DNA from: Halichondria panicea
Lineage: Eukaryota > Porifera > Demospongiae > Suberitida > Halichondriidae
Length of the DNA stretch: 64,000 nucleotides
Reading direction: 5' to 3'
Assembly: GCF_963675165.1 (NCBI RefSeq)
Contig: NC_087391.1
Coordinates: forward strand, 4,142,646-4,206,645
Under the pieces are notes generated by a model. The model saw nothing but the letters and a program-made list of their open reading frames with translations, made no database searches and was not told the origin of the DNA. Made by a program: the position numbers and the translations under genes. This document shows positions 35,524 through 46,850 of the stretch, in pieces (the first letter of the stretch is position 1; each line of letters begins with the position of its first letter).

Positions 35524-38500
35524 ATGTATGCAGCTAGTGACTCCAGAAATGAAGATACTCCAAATAATCCTAGCCTCATGGAACTGCAGAGAGAGCCTGT
35601 AATACACTTCAGTATCACAATTTTTCAGGAAAATTTTTCGAACCAGGCCATTTCCAGAAATAACCAGACAAGTACTCGAGACTATAATGTAATTAATGAG
35701 CAAGACACAAGCCAGCAGCTGTTGACATCTGCGATACTTGCATTGAAACCAAAAGAGTTCAAACCAAAACGATGTGAAGTCTCCTTGGAACAGACAGAAA
35801 AAGATAGCGTGAATGAAAAAATTAGACCTACTGGCCACTACATTGTAAGTCGTTTTTGCTTCAAAGTGGTTGTCACACTTTCTACTACCATTAAACACGA
35901 TAATAAAGAGTGTGAAACCAGGTACAAACAGATGTCACCTTTTCCAGACGATTGGCCACCACCATTGAAAGAGAAGTTTACAAAACTAGCGAGAAAGAAA
36001 CAGATTCGCTTAATTCAAGCTAAACACCAACCATCAATCCAGTATGATTACGCTACTGGTAATGTGGACAATATTGTTGAGAGAAAGAAAGCGATTACGC
36101 TAGAACAGATCTTCGAGCCTTTAAGTGGCGATTCTGAAATAGCTGCACCAAACAGGTACATTTTTGTAATGGACGGAGCCCCAGGAGTAGGCAAAACCAC
36201 ACTCAGCAGGAAGATATGCATTGATTGGGCACAAGGGAAGCTCATCAAGGACCACCACGTTGTTATCTTCAAACCACTAAGAGAACTAAGAGGTGACACA
36301 GCTGCCTCACAAGAACCCCTAAAACAACTTGAACTTATCAATGAATCGTATACCGAAGTTGACGCAATTCGTTTAGCTGGTTCAACTAAAGTATCAGTAG
36401 CTGGAGCAAAAATTCATTCTATTTCAGAAGCAAAGGCCGTCAATGAATCATCAAACTCTGAGCAAGTCCTTAATGAAGCCATGAAGGCTGGATTTGTCCA
36501 TGTGAACACTACTAATATCTTATTCTTTGGAATGGCCGGTACTGGTAAAACCTCCACTAAGCATCTCCTTCTGGGAGTGCCTCCTTATCAAGATCGAAAT
36601 AGCACTCCATTAGCTAGCACAGCAGAGAGGATACGTATTAATAGAAAAATTCGTGACACTACAACGCTGAAAATGGTAGCTCAAGAAGATCCCTCAAGAA
36701 CATGGAAACCAGTGACTAGTGATGACCTACAACGCATTGTTGCTGATGCTATTAAATATTATGTATCCAGCTCAGATCCTAACTCTGAATTATCTGCTAT
36801 CCCACAAGAACTCAGCATTGCTCTAAAGCAACTTGAAGCTATCAATGAATCCGATATGGAAGTTGACACAATTCGTTCAGCTGGAGCTGGAGCAAAAATG
36901 ACACAAGAAAGAGAAAGGAGTAAATCTCTCAACACTGTTTCGAATGTAATGGCGAATATTAAGCGGTTTTCTGATTATGATCATACTGCTGTTCAAGAAA
37001 AGTTTGGATCTCATTGGATCTACATGATCGATAGTGGTGGCCAACCACATTTTCATAATCTACTGCCACTCTTCATGCCGAAGATTTCTGTAGCTCTGTA
37101 CATTCTTCGTCTCTCTGACTGCCTAGACGACCATCCACTGGTTGAATACTACAAAGACAGTAAGCCAGTTGGTGAATGTTTCAAGTCACATCTCTCAGTT
37201 CTCGATAACTTCAAATATCTCGTGCAGTCAATTCAATCTCACAGTGAAAACTGCAAGCTGATATGCATTGGTACTCACAAAGACCATCAATCTGAATGCA
37301 AGGAAACATTATCTGAGAAGAATAAAACTTTGTTAAACTTTGTGGAGAAGAATTTCACTGCGTTTTTTAATTTGGGGAAAAAAGATGTCATATTTCCTAT
37401 GGATTGCAAGCACTGCGATCCTGACAGTAACGATGTGGCACAAACAATCCGTGCATATATTCATAAACTCTCTCAAAATCTGAATATAAATAATGAAGTC
37501 CTGGTCCCTTTTTGGTGGTTTGTTTTGGAAATTGTAGTCGAGAAAGTTTCTAACGATGAAAACAGACAAGTTTTAAGCAAGACCGAATGTGTAGAAATTG
37601 CAAAAGCATTACATAATTTTCACGAAGATGCACTTTGTGAAGCCTTAAAATTCTTCCATGAGCATCACATCTTTCACTACTATCCTGCTATTCTTCCAAA
37701 TGTGGTATTCTGTGATACTCAAGTGCTACTTGATAAGGTAACGGAAGTTGTCGAGTTTGCTGCATACTCGCGAGGAAGTACCACTTCAATACATGGGTTA
37801 GGAAACTGGTTAAACTTTACTGATAAAGGAATTATTACCATTGAACTTTTATCTGATAAGAATTTTGAAAAACATTATGTCGATGGACTTTTTGCACCCA
37901 CTCATCTCATTGAAATATTCAAGCACTTGCTGATAGCCACCCCATTTGGTATATTCTCGCGAAGGCAAGATAAGCGTTTCTATATGCCATCACTTCTATC
38001 CTTGCTCCCACCAACTCAAGTCAATGACAAACGAGCTGAATTGCTTAAGACAGGTTTGATCCCACTCGTTTTACACTTCAAAAATAACTGGCAGTGCTGT
38101 GGAGTGTTTTGTTGTCTCCAAGTGTACCTGATTAAAGAATGTGAATGGGAAATTGAAATGGAGGATCACCAGTTGAGTAGAAACTTTGTACAATTCGTTC
38201 ATCGAGAGGAAGATTGTTTTATCACGCTAATTGACGGATTTTCATTCCTCGAAATTCATTCCAGTAACAATCAAAAAGAAATGTTGTCTTTGATATATGA
38301 AAACGTTCACTCTGGTCTTCGATCTGCTTACCGAGCCCTAAAATACACATATGAGGATCCTAAAGTATCATTTTTGTGTCCCCATGATTTTCTCGAATTT
38401 CAACCACTTTCAACTGAAACAAGTCCCCAAGTGCCCCACCACCCAGCTTGTGTTATGTCTGAGGACAATGTTATGAGGTGTACTCTATGCAAGGAGATGA

Positions 38501-38845
38501 CGTATAGGCTAGAAGATGGTCATAAAGATTGGGTCTCTGCTTGTGAACTCAAAGGTGAAACAATGCTTACCTGTACTGTAAATATTCTATACCATATGTA
38601 CCTAGGTCTCTCGTAGCACATAAAATGTGTCCGCTAGCTAGTCATCTCGGTAGTGTAACAACTCGGTAATTTGATCTCGCTAACCTGCCATTTCATTGCT
38701 CACTATAGATTACGTATAGCCTGTATCTATTCCTACTGCATACGTACAGATCCTCTAGCCTCAGGACAGCACACGAGATTATTGCCAGCAGATAAAGAAG
38801 GTGAAACTGTGTCAAAGCGTCAGAAGAACAATGTCACTGTACAAG
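35524..38845 (+). CDS. NACHT-like plus Roc/COR-like GTPase protein (two P-loops)
   Basis: Exon 35524 to 38554, open for 1010 codons, then a likely exon 38750-38845 (phase 1 to 1); the 3' end was not found. An 87-nt stretch (35845-35931) has good splice signals (GTAAGT..ACAG) and may be an intron that happens to keep the frame. Domains in order: unknown N-terminus; a NACHT-like segment with Walker A GAPGVGKTTLSRK (about residue 219) followed by CIDWAQGKL and PLREL, but no visible Walker B; a spacer; then a second P-loop GMAGTGKTS (about 338) with the GTPase motifs DSGGQPHFHNL (G3) and GTHKDH (G4); then a COR-like winged-helix region (VPFWWFVLEIVVEKVS.. FHEHHIFHYYP..). Two Cys pairs near the end (ACV..RCTLCKEMTY) could bind metal. 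The start has a stop codon (TGA 35515) just upstream in frame. Likely a STAND/Roco-type signalling switch; partners unknown. Confidence 0.75.
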
Positions 38846-40428
38846 GTATGATTTACATTACAGTTAGGCAGCAAATATTGTGTGCTAGAGTTAAAACTAT
38901 ATCTGGTTTTGTGTGTACCGTGTAGAAACTGGATTATTAGCGCTTACTTGACTATAAGCGTATCACTCTGTTCAGACAATTGTCATCCACACTGTTGAAG
39001 GCTGTGAGTCTTTTGTTAACATAGCAAGCTAAGGGTATATATAGTTATCAGAAAATGCTATTCGATGGGCTAGAAACCTTCAATCGAAATTTCTATCTAC
39101 TTCCTTCAGTCCACTTCCGTTTGTTGTGTGTCATTGTTTTACTGCATGAGCATATAATATTATCCATGGGATAATGCACTTATTGCTAAGCAACCTAAAT
39201 GCAGGTTAAATCTGCGCATGCGCGACATGCGGTTGCTTTGTCAACCAGAAGGATGCGTAGCAACAAAATTGAGTTTCTCCCAGTTGAAGACGAGTTCATG
39301 AGAACGAAAACGGCTAAAAGACAAAGAAATAAAGACTCTAGAACACCAGGAGAGCTTGCAGAAGGCTACTAAAGATTTTGTAAAAACGTTGACAACCAGC
39401 AACCCGTTTTGAAAATGGATAGTTCTGAAGGATAAACAGCGTGTGCTTGCTTTCTATCATGCTCCAGTGTATCAGAAGAGGAAACGTGGACTGCTATAGC
39501 AAAAGAAAGTGTGACAACCGTTTTGAAGCAAAAACTACTTACAAGAGCCTGAACAGGCTTAAAATGGTGGTGCAGTACACTTCTACATGTGCAATATTCC
39601 GCTCAAAGCACTCATTCCCAACACTGATGCCTGTTAGATGCATTAAATATGACTGGAACAAAGAAGTTATACAGAGCATCAGAGAGCATCAGAAAACATG
39701 AAAAGAGACGGATAAACATTGCATTGCATGATCATAAGTGTGTAAATTTATTGTTTTTCTTGTTCTCTCACTGCTGAAAAACGTTTCATTCCAAATAAGA
39801 ATCACTTCCTAGTGTGCAATAACAAGTGTGCAATAATACTTCCGGGTGTGCGATATGGAAAAATATCTGCAAACTTGGTGATAAGTCGCTTCCTGCGCAA
39901 TTTGAATGTAAAACGCTGATGTCAGCACTTATTAAAAAGCAATAAACGATGATATCTAAAGCTCCCCCCTATCCGGGGGGATATTAGTGCATGGGCAAGC
40001 AGTCGATACCAGGCCCACTTCCCTGATGAAGTGGGGCCTGGGATCGAGGCTATAAGATTAAAGAGGAGGGGAATTGGAAATGGAAGTTACCTCGATTTAT
40101 GTCCGCGTTACGCCGGGGTTTAATCGAGGCTACGTATCTAACACAATCTAGAACCTTGTTAATTATCTGCAATACATTCTACTACATTTGTACTACTACA
40201 CTTGGCACATGTACAGTACACCAATGAGTCGCGCAGTCGTAGGTGTGTATTGGATTTAGAAGCCCAAAGGCACTGATTTAGCATCCCGAGGGCTTCTAAA
40301 TCACATGGACCGAAAATGTATACTCCTAGTCCATGCTAGCCTCGATTACAGGCTAACTTGGAATTGCTGCCTGATATGCGTATGGCGTATATTACCCCCA
40401 AAAAGGGGGTAATCCGTATATTTGTGGA
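38846..40428. other. Repeat-rich region after the NACHT/Roc gene
   Basis: It holds an inverted copy (38972-39176) of the 4811-4985 repeat. A stretch at 39250-39720 has short ORFs, one starting MRSNKIEFLPVEDEF (39252, about 40 aa, unrecognised). A segment near 39507-39548 matches, in inverse, the possible intron at 35845-35885. At 40062-40130 a fragment resembles the GGATTGGAAA-ended MITE family. No gene can be supported. Confidence 0.5.
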
Positions 40429-40797
40429 TACAGTAGAGCCTCACTAGAGCCGGACCAGACCCCATCCGAATACATGAAACTTTCGGATTAACGGATGTCA
40501 TTAAGTGATCATTGACGAAGACACTTGTGTACATGTATTATGATATTACTGTCGCCAGAAGGGAAGCTGCTAGCTAGAATAGTCTTTTATCTCAACTTTC
40601 TCTCCAATACAGTGAATTTTGTCAGCTCTCTTCATTTTCTTCGCTGTGGCCATTGTATTGAGCGAGGAATTATTATTGCTGATCAGCGCAGTAGTCTAAT
40701 CTATTGACAGCCCCTCCTCTTTTTCATTTGCCATTTTGTCCGGATTTGCGAGGTTTCGGACTAAAGGAGGTCCGGATTAGCGAGGGTTCTATCAGTA
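40429..40797. mobile_element. Non-autonomous Tigger/pogo-like element
   Basis: The left end CAGTAGAGCCTCACTAGAGC and the inverse right end (TCCGGATTAGCGAGGGTTCT) resemble the CAGTAGAACCTCGCTTATCC ends of pogo/Tigger elements (family knowledge), with TA on each side. It is about 367 bp; no transposase ORF. Confidence 0.75.
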
Positions 40798-40978
40798 AAA
40801 TTAATTCTGAAGTTATAGTTTATGATGTTACATCATTAGAAGTTTTGTGCATAGATGACGGAGTCCTGCTTTGACTTACACCCTTTATTGTGTAAAGCGA
40901 AGTCATTAAGAGATAAGCTACCCCTATATATATACACTGTAGGCAACAGACTCACAAGTCTAATGAGCAGCATGCTGC

Positions 40979-41842
40979 TCATTATGCCTCGAGGCGTAGC
41001 CGCAGGAGGGATACGGTAAAGCTGACTGTATGTGTGTGTCTGTTCCAGCTGTAACTGCTCAACGGTTGCAATGCGACGAAAGCTAACAGCTTCTATAGGC
41101 TTCTAGCCACGTTCTCTTGGATTTTGATTCGTGGATTAGCAAACTAAAGCTTCTTTCTCGAGTTATGGCTAGTTTGACTCACATTGAAGGCTGTTGCAAG
41201 TCTCTTCAGAATCTTTCATAGCATCATCTGTCCGCACAAACTTTCTATTCAACATATGAGTTAGCCTTGCACTAAAGCGCTAGCTTTTTGTTAGCTACAA
41301 TACTCAGAAAATATCTGTTAAAACAGCTAGCTAGCAGTAGCCATTTATCTCTTTGGACACACCCTTTAATTATTCCTGTGGATGTAATGCGCATGCGCGC
41401 TCATTCCCCATGTGTGAGAAAATAATATCCAGATCCTGGCAGAATCATCTTTGTCTTGAGGGCCTGGTAAGCCACAAAACACTACCATATATCAATATAG
41501 ATAACAATATGCATGTACACAGGTCTTAGATATTATATACATTGAACTACAGATCCTGGAAGAATCAATTTTCTTCTTTCTTGAGGTCCTGGTAATTAGC
41601 CACATAATACAACAACAATAGATGCATGTTAATAAGTCTTTTCTTCTCAGTGACTTTATATAGATAAGCTAACTTTAATATAAAATTCATTATAGAAACT
41701 ACTATAACACCATAATGAATAGATGCATTTAGACAGATTATTTTATACACTTTTCCTCTTCTATACTTCCTCTTCTATACTTTTGAGCGAAAGCAAATCA
41801 TGGCGAGAGGCATTAGCACAGCGCCAGCTTAAACACTAGTTA
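40979..41842 (-). repeat. Dispersed ~1-kb repeat, inverted copy B
   Basis: Inverse of 27228-28200 with small indels: it begins with the complement of the (CA)n unit (ATTATGCCTCGAGGCGTAGC) and ends at GCGCCAGCTTAAACACTAGT. GCGCATGCGC lies at about 41390. Confidence 0.8.
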
Positions 41843-42390
41843 GACTTGCAGCAATAGCTAGTAGACTTGGTATTTAAAGGCAATAGAAAAGTGAATAGTG
41901 CTTCGACAAAAAGGATCACCCCAATGATTAATTAGTGGGTGGGGCTTCATTTTAATAGATAATGGAAGCCAGTGTTTCATTTCATCATAAAAGTTTTACG
42001 CAGATTGATATACACAGTAAACAGCAGCGGGTTGAAGTGCCTCTTATAATTTTATGTTGGTCCCAGTCCTTGATGCACCTGCATGAGGATGTTATAGGAA
42101 AGGCATAATGTGTTACTGTGGGTCCTCTGGTATTATGGACTAGGCAAATCATCTGCTACCAAATCTTGCATACCTTTTATATTCGACAAAGATGTCATTG
42201 CTGAAGCTAATGATCACTCTTGAAAGCTTTTAGACTAGATACTCAGAAGTTATTCACTCAAGTCAAATTCTGTATAGGAAGAGTACACCACTCTTCCTAA
42301 CTGTATGTATGCATAGAAGCTCTAGCCTCCTTGAAGTTCTAAACAGAGCTAGAAGAATCAACACTGCTGCAACACAATTATTACCCAAGA
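41843..42390. other. No gene seen
   Basis: AT-rich single-copy-looking sequence. There is no open frame above background and no repeat end that I recognise. Confidence 0.35.
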
Positions 42391-42394
42391 TACA

Positions 42395-42500
42395 TGGGCG
42401 GCCACGGGTATAGTATAGTCGGCTGGTTTGTTGTGGTTTCTGAGCCTGCTCACCTGGATGCCATAGCGGTACGTTTACAGCATGGATATAGAGAAACGTT
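42395..42500. repeat. GGGCGGCCACGGGTATAGTA repeat, copy 1
   Basis: The sequence GCGGCCACGGGTATAGTATAG.., followed by GCTCACCTGGATGCCATAGC and GTTTACAGCATGGATA, recurs at about 43914-44030 (CACGGGTTATAGTAGTCG.., CTCACCTGGATGCCACAGCA) and, degenerated, at 53718-53810. The CACCTGGATGC..AGC and GTTTACAGCATGG parts appear a third time at 44120-44165. Confidence 0.6.
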
Positions 42501-42563
42501 TTCCGGTGCAGGTTGGTATACAGTTATAATCATTATTTTGTCTTTCAATTTTATTCCTTCTAG

Positions 42564-42957
42564 TTTTCATCTCCAGAGAAGGTTGAGCTAGTTAAGGGGT
42601 ATGGTGTGTGGCTGACGAGGAGACAGCTGGACGAGGTACTATCCTCCTCAACAAATTCACCAACTCGATTGATCAGACATCTCATGGGTGTGTTTTTCAT
42701 GCCTGATGTGCTAGCCACCTCCAGTTGTAATGGAAGGTGTAACACTCATGCTCTCGATGGAAACATCATTTCTGCATGTTTCATTAAGTGTTAATTCCTA
42801 CCAAAAAGGCTGTGTAATAATGGCTGCAAATTTTCATACGACGCAGAGTTTGTTCAAGACAAACACCAGGTTGCTAAGACAGCACTAGTTGATGCAGTAA
42901 ATGACAAGTGTGCGTCACGTCGCCATACCATGAAGAGAGCAGTCACTGTGTAGTTGT
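42564..42957 (+). pseudogene. BEN-domain fragment with an in-frame stop
   Basis: After an acceptor-like CTTCTAG the frame reads FSSPEKVELVKGYGVWLTRR.. with LDEVLSSSTNSPTRLIRHL, MGVFFMPDVLATSS and ALDGNIISACF. This matches the BEN pattern (basic residues before a leucine, LaR-L-lF, Ser-rich turn, ld-i--i). The frame hits TAA at about 42792, then continues open in the same frame (LCNNGCKFSYDAEFVQDKHQ..) to TAG near 42955. It could be a decayed gene, or an exon whose intron I cannot place. BEN domains bind DNA or chromatin. Assignment is by pattern only. Confidence 0.45.
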
Positions 42958-43065
42958 GCTGTTCGGAACTAAGAGACTAATCTACTTTGTAATACTAAAA
43001 TTATACTATATACTTATAATTATGTCACTGCATGATATAATTGCATTTAATTCCCACTGTTGAAC

Positions 43066-43235
43066 TAGGTTGAAACTACCTTGAAACCACCTTGTTGCAA
43101 CCACCTTGTTGCAACCTTAATAACCAGGTTGAAACAACCTGGTTACAAGCTTGAAACAATTTCGGTGTTGGCAAGGTTGCTGCAACCTTACCACAACCTT
43201 GTAAGACTTGCTTGTTTCAACCTTGCTACAAGGTA
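43066..43235. repeat. Degenerate array of AACCTTGTTGCAACC-like units
   Basis: About 170 bp built from variants of CCTTGTTGCAACCACC / AGGTTGAAAC, in both orientations, with about a dozen AACC or GGTT cores. It can fold in many registers. It is not a simple microsatellite. No coding frame. Confidence 0.7.
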
Positions 43236-43544
43236 GTTATTTCTGTATGGGTATAGCCTTCACACAACAAGTTATTAGTTTTAATAGTGGCAGATTTAGC
43301 TTCGTGTTGAATAAAAGCTAAGAAGCTTGAACTTGCACGTTGGCCATAGATATTACGTGGCTTTAATTCGAGGCACTATAATTATTACAGCCACCATGCA
43401 GGAGTTCATTAAGAGGAATTCCCACGCTCTACGTCTAGGCGTCACTAACACTGTAAACTGTTAGCCATAAATAAAATAGAATGTGGGCTGGGTGGGTGGG
43501 TGTCTGTGTGAAGTCTACCGAGACATCAGCAGTGCTTTCATTAT

Positions 43545-43830
43545 AACAAGAGTTCATTAGGAAGAGTACGCAACTCCAATAGACTGTACACAAAAAGCGT
43601 TCCTCCAGACCTACGTCACAGATGCTGGCTGTTGTAACCGCAACTAGCAGGAAAGGCAATGAATAAAATTAGTAACTATGTTTTCCTACTGGCAGTTGTA
43701 AATGAATAACATTAGTGATAATTATCACAATCATCACAATCATCACTATGTTCATACAACAGCATGTGGTTGCGACATAGGTTGCAAAAAACGCTCCCTA
43801 TGGTTGAGTTGCGTACTCTTCCTTGATTAT
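43545..43830. mobile_element. MITE with AGGAAGAGTACGCAACTC inverted ends
   Basis: The left end (43559-43576) and right end (43805-43822) are exact 18-bp inverted repeats. Internal GAATAACATTAGTGATAATTATCAC and the right end are related to 49750-49905, where a diverged copy lies. No ORF. Confidence 0.7.
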
Positions 43831-44432
43831 AATAATTAATGGTGTTTGTTCATTGACAAGTGTCTACCTCTTGTGTCATATACTCAGTGGTATATAGATT
43901 ATTGATTATTAACCCGAGGCGCGTGGGCAGCCACGGGTTATAGTAGTCGTTTGGTTTGTTTGTTTGTGACAGGTGAATCTACTCACCTGGATGCCACAGC
44001 ACTGCGTTTACAGCATGGATAGCCTTCATACAACAAGTTATTAATTTTAATAGTGGCAGAATTTGATGTTAAACCTTCGTTGTCAAATAAAAACGAGCAA
44101 AAGCTAAGAAGCTTGTGACTGGGTCTGCTTACCTGGATGCTCTAGCACTGCGTTTACAGCATGGGTAGCCTCAACACAACAAGTCAGTACTTGGCAGCTT
44201 TCGGTGTTAAAGCTTCGGTGTCTAATAAAAGCGAGCAAAATGTAGCTTGAACAGAACTTGCACATGCGTTACTTATAACTGAAGTGATCCTGTACCAGGT
44301 CCAGAAACAATGGAACAGGGTCACTAAAGTAGAAAGCTGTATATACCAGGAACAATGGAACAGGGTCACTAAAGTAGAAAGCTTGCTTTAGCTGACTGGG
44401 ATCCATGCAGGACCTGGAGCCATACTTCTCTG

Positions 44433-44435
<3 letters not shown>

Positions 44436-44466
<31 letters not shown>

Positions 44467-46593
44467 AAAGATTTAGCAATTAATTGCAAGGATACACAAA
44501 TAGCTACAAAGCTAGGGTGAAGTGAGTCCTATAACATACGTTTTAATAGTTACAGCATGTGATGTGACTTAAATGAACTTATACTAGTACAGTCTACTAA
44601 AGTAAAGTCCTTGTGGCTAACCAGCCTATTCCATATTGTGATTGCATGCGGAAAAAATGAGAATTTGTAAAAGGATGTTCTACATTGGTAGGGGACCAGA
44701 GTAAAATAGTTAACAGTTCTACTACTGTACGTCATATTTCTCTTGGTTGCTGGGTTGTTTGGGAAGTCAGTTAGATTGTGTAGTATTTTGAAAAGGTGGC
44801 ATAGCACCGCAGCAAGGCGCCTCAGCTGCAGAGAGGGAAGCCTGGTCAAGGTGAGCAATTCTTCACTTTTCAAATTCCATTTCTTCAGACAGACTCTCAT
44901 AGCAAATCTCTGGACTTTTTCTAAATTGTTTATTTCACACTTGTGAAATGGGTTCCATACAGAGGATGCGTATTCCAGATGTGGTCTCACGAACGATGTA
45001 TACAACTTTAACAGTGTTGTTGGAGAAGAATTCCCAGAGAACCTGCGATGTAGTAGACCTATCAACTTCCTTGTTTTATTACAAATCGTATTGATGTGAG
45101 TGTGCCAGCTCAAGTCAGCCGATATGGTAATTCCTAAATACTTGTAGTTAGAAACCTGCTGCAGTACATAACCATTTAGAAGTAGAGTTGGAGCCTTCAA
45201 TGAGCGCGATGTTTTCTTAGAAACGGACATAAACTTACACTTGCCAAGATTAAATTCTAATAATTTAGTGTTCAAAAAATTTGAGACTTTAGAAATGTCC
45301 TTTTGAAGATTCATGTAGTCATTAGTAGATGTGATAACTCTGTATAAGGCCATGTCATCAGCAAACATATTTAGCTTACTGTCTTGAGAAATAACATCTG
45401 TGACTTGGTTTATGTTACGTAATGAACAATAGTGGACCCAAAACCGAACCTTGGGGCACACCTGAGAGAACATGTAAGCTGTCTGAGTTACTGCCATCAA
45501 TACCCACAAACTGTTTCCTCTTCAGTAAGTAGCTATGCACCCAGTTTAGTAAATATTTGTTAAAATTAAGTGACTGTAGATGTTTCAGAAGATTGACATG
45601 GGGGACAGTATCGAATGCCTTTTTGATATCAAAGAAAACTACGCATACTTCATGACCTTGATCCAGGGCTCTACTCCAGTCTTTTATCACCTGTATTAGG
45701 GCTGAGATAGATGAGCGTGATGACATGAAGCCCCACTGCCTTGGAGATATAGGTGCCTGGTCGCACAGGTGTTCCTGACAAAGAGACTTAACGTGTTTCT
45801 CTAAAATTTTGCTTATTGTAGGAAGTATCGAAATTGGTATATAGTTACTAACATGAGCGGGGTTGCCTCCCTTCAGTACAGGAACAACTCTAGCCATCTT
45901 CCAGGCTGCCGGAAAACATCCAGTCGAGATAGAGGAATTGAAAAGAGACGTGAGTGGGGCACTAATACTTGCAGCAGTGCTCTTTAGCATCTTAGCAGCT
46001 ACGCCATCACAACCCATAGATTTTCCAATTACAAGTTTGGTAAGGTCTTTAAATACTTCCTCTTCAGTGCACAGTAACTCTTCAGGACACCCAGAAGGGA
46101 TCATGTTGCCAAAGTGCTCCATAGAGATGTTAGCCTGTAAGGGAGGGCAGTTACGATTGTAACAAGAGTGGAAGAATTTATTAAAAGCTTCAGCTTTGCA
46201 AGTTGCTTGGTCTATAGTTGTGCCACTCTCTTCAAGGGTAGGAATAGAACAAGTTCTCCCATTTAGGGTTTTCACAGTCTTCCAAAATACTTTTTTATCC
46301 TTGGTATTCAATTGGGAGAAAAATTTGTTCTTGCTTTTCCTAATCATTGCCACCACACTATTTCTCTGAACTCTGTATTTCTCCTTATCCCTATGACAGT
46401 TAGACGATTTAGCTCTCTGAAAGTAAGTGTTCCTCCTAGTTATCCCTTTAATAATTTCTCTATTGATCCATGGGGTTTTACTTTTCACCTTGATAGTTCT
46501 ACATGGAATACTGAGTTCCATAATCTGCAGGAATAGTGATTGCCAGGCGAGTACACTGGAGTTAACATCATTAGGATTTAGTTCTTCTTCCCA
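44436..46593 (-). pseudogene. 5'-truncated, frameshifted LINE (CR1/Jockey-like RT)
   Basis: The minus-strand poly(A) is seen as 30 T at 44436-44465. RT fragment 1 (46521-45415) has the SNY-PIS-LPTISKILEKHV block, FFDIKKAFDTVPH and GVPQGSVLGPLLF. Fragment 2 (to 44550) is in another frame and starts with NQVTD, then the catalytic FADD and the thumb region (KYLGITISADLSW; RPHLEYASSVWNP). The frames change at about 45420, by a small indel. The endonuclease domain is missing, so it is 5'-truncated. The first Arg of the usual NYRPIS is Ile here. It lies inside a repeat that is uninterrupted near 54470-54715. Not active as it stands. Confidence 0.85.
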
Positions 46594-46850
46594 GTCTCCA
46601 GGCTTCTTTGCTGTGATCCTAATCCACAGTGCATATATCTATAGTACTACTACCTGTTCTCAAATGTTTCAGCATGCCTCCAGTCTGGTTTAGTTTTATT
46701 GCTCCTGAGTTGCTGTGCAAGTCATGCATGAATGATGATGATAACAACATCACTATATGCACTGCATTATATCAGTCTTCTGGTTTCTTTATAATCATGT
46801 CACCAGCCGAGGGTTTGCACTTTAGTGCTCTAGTTGAACAATTAATGGTG
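46594..46850. repeat. Host repeat interrupted by the LINE (copy 1)
   Basis: From TCTCCAGGCTTCTTTGCTGT to GTTTGCACTTTAGTGCTCTAG it matches 54486-54715 closely. The LINE separates this part from its left part GAGCCATACTTCTCTG (44418-44433). Confidence 0.8.

Noticed and set aside
35509..35898. Antisense ORF (129 aa) over the start of the NACHT/Roc gene
   Set aside because: A shadow of the sense exon and possible intron; no independent features.
39252..39700. Small genes at 39.25-39.7 kb
   Set aside because: Short frames with stops, in a repeat-rich stretch that shares sequence with another place in the window; no domain seen.
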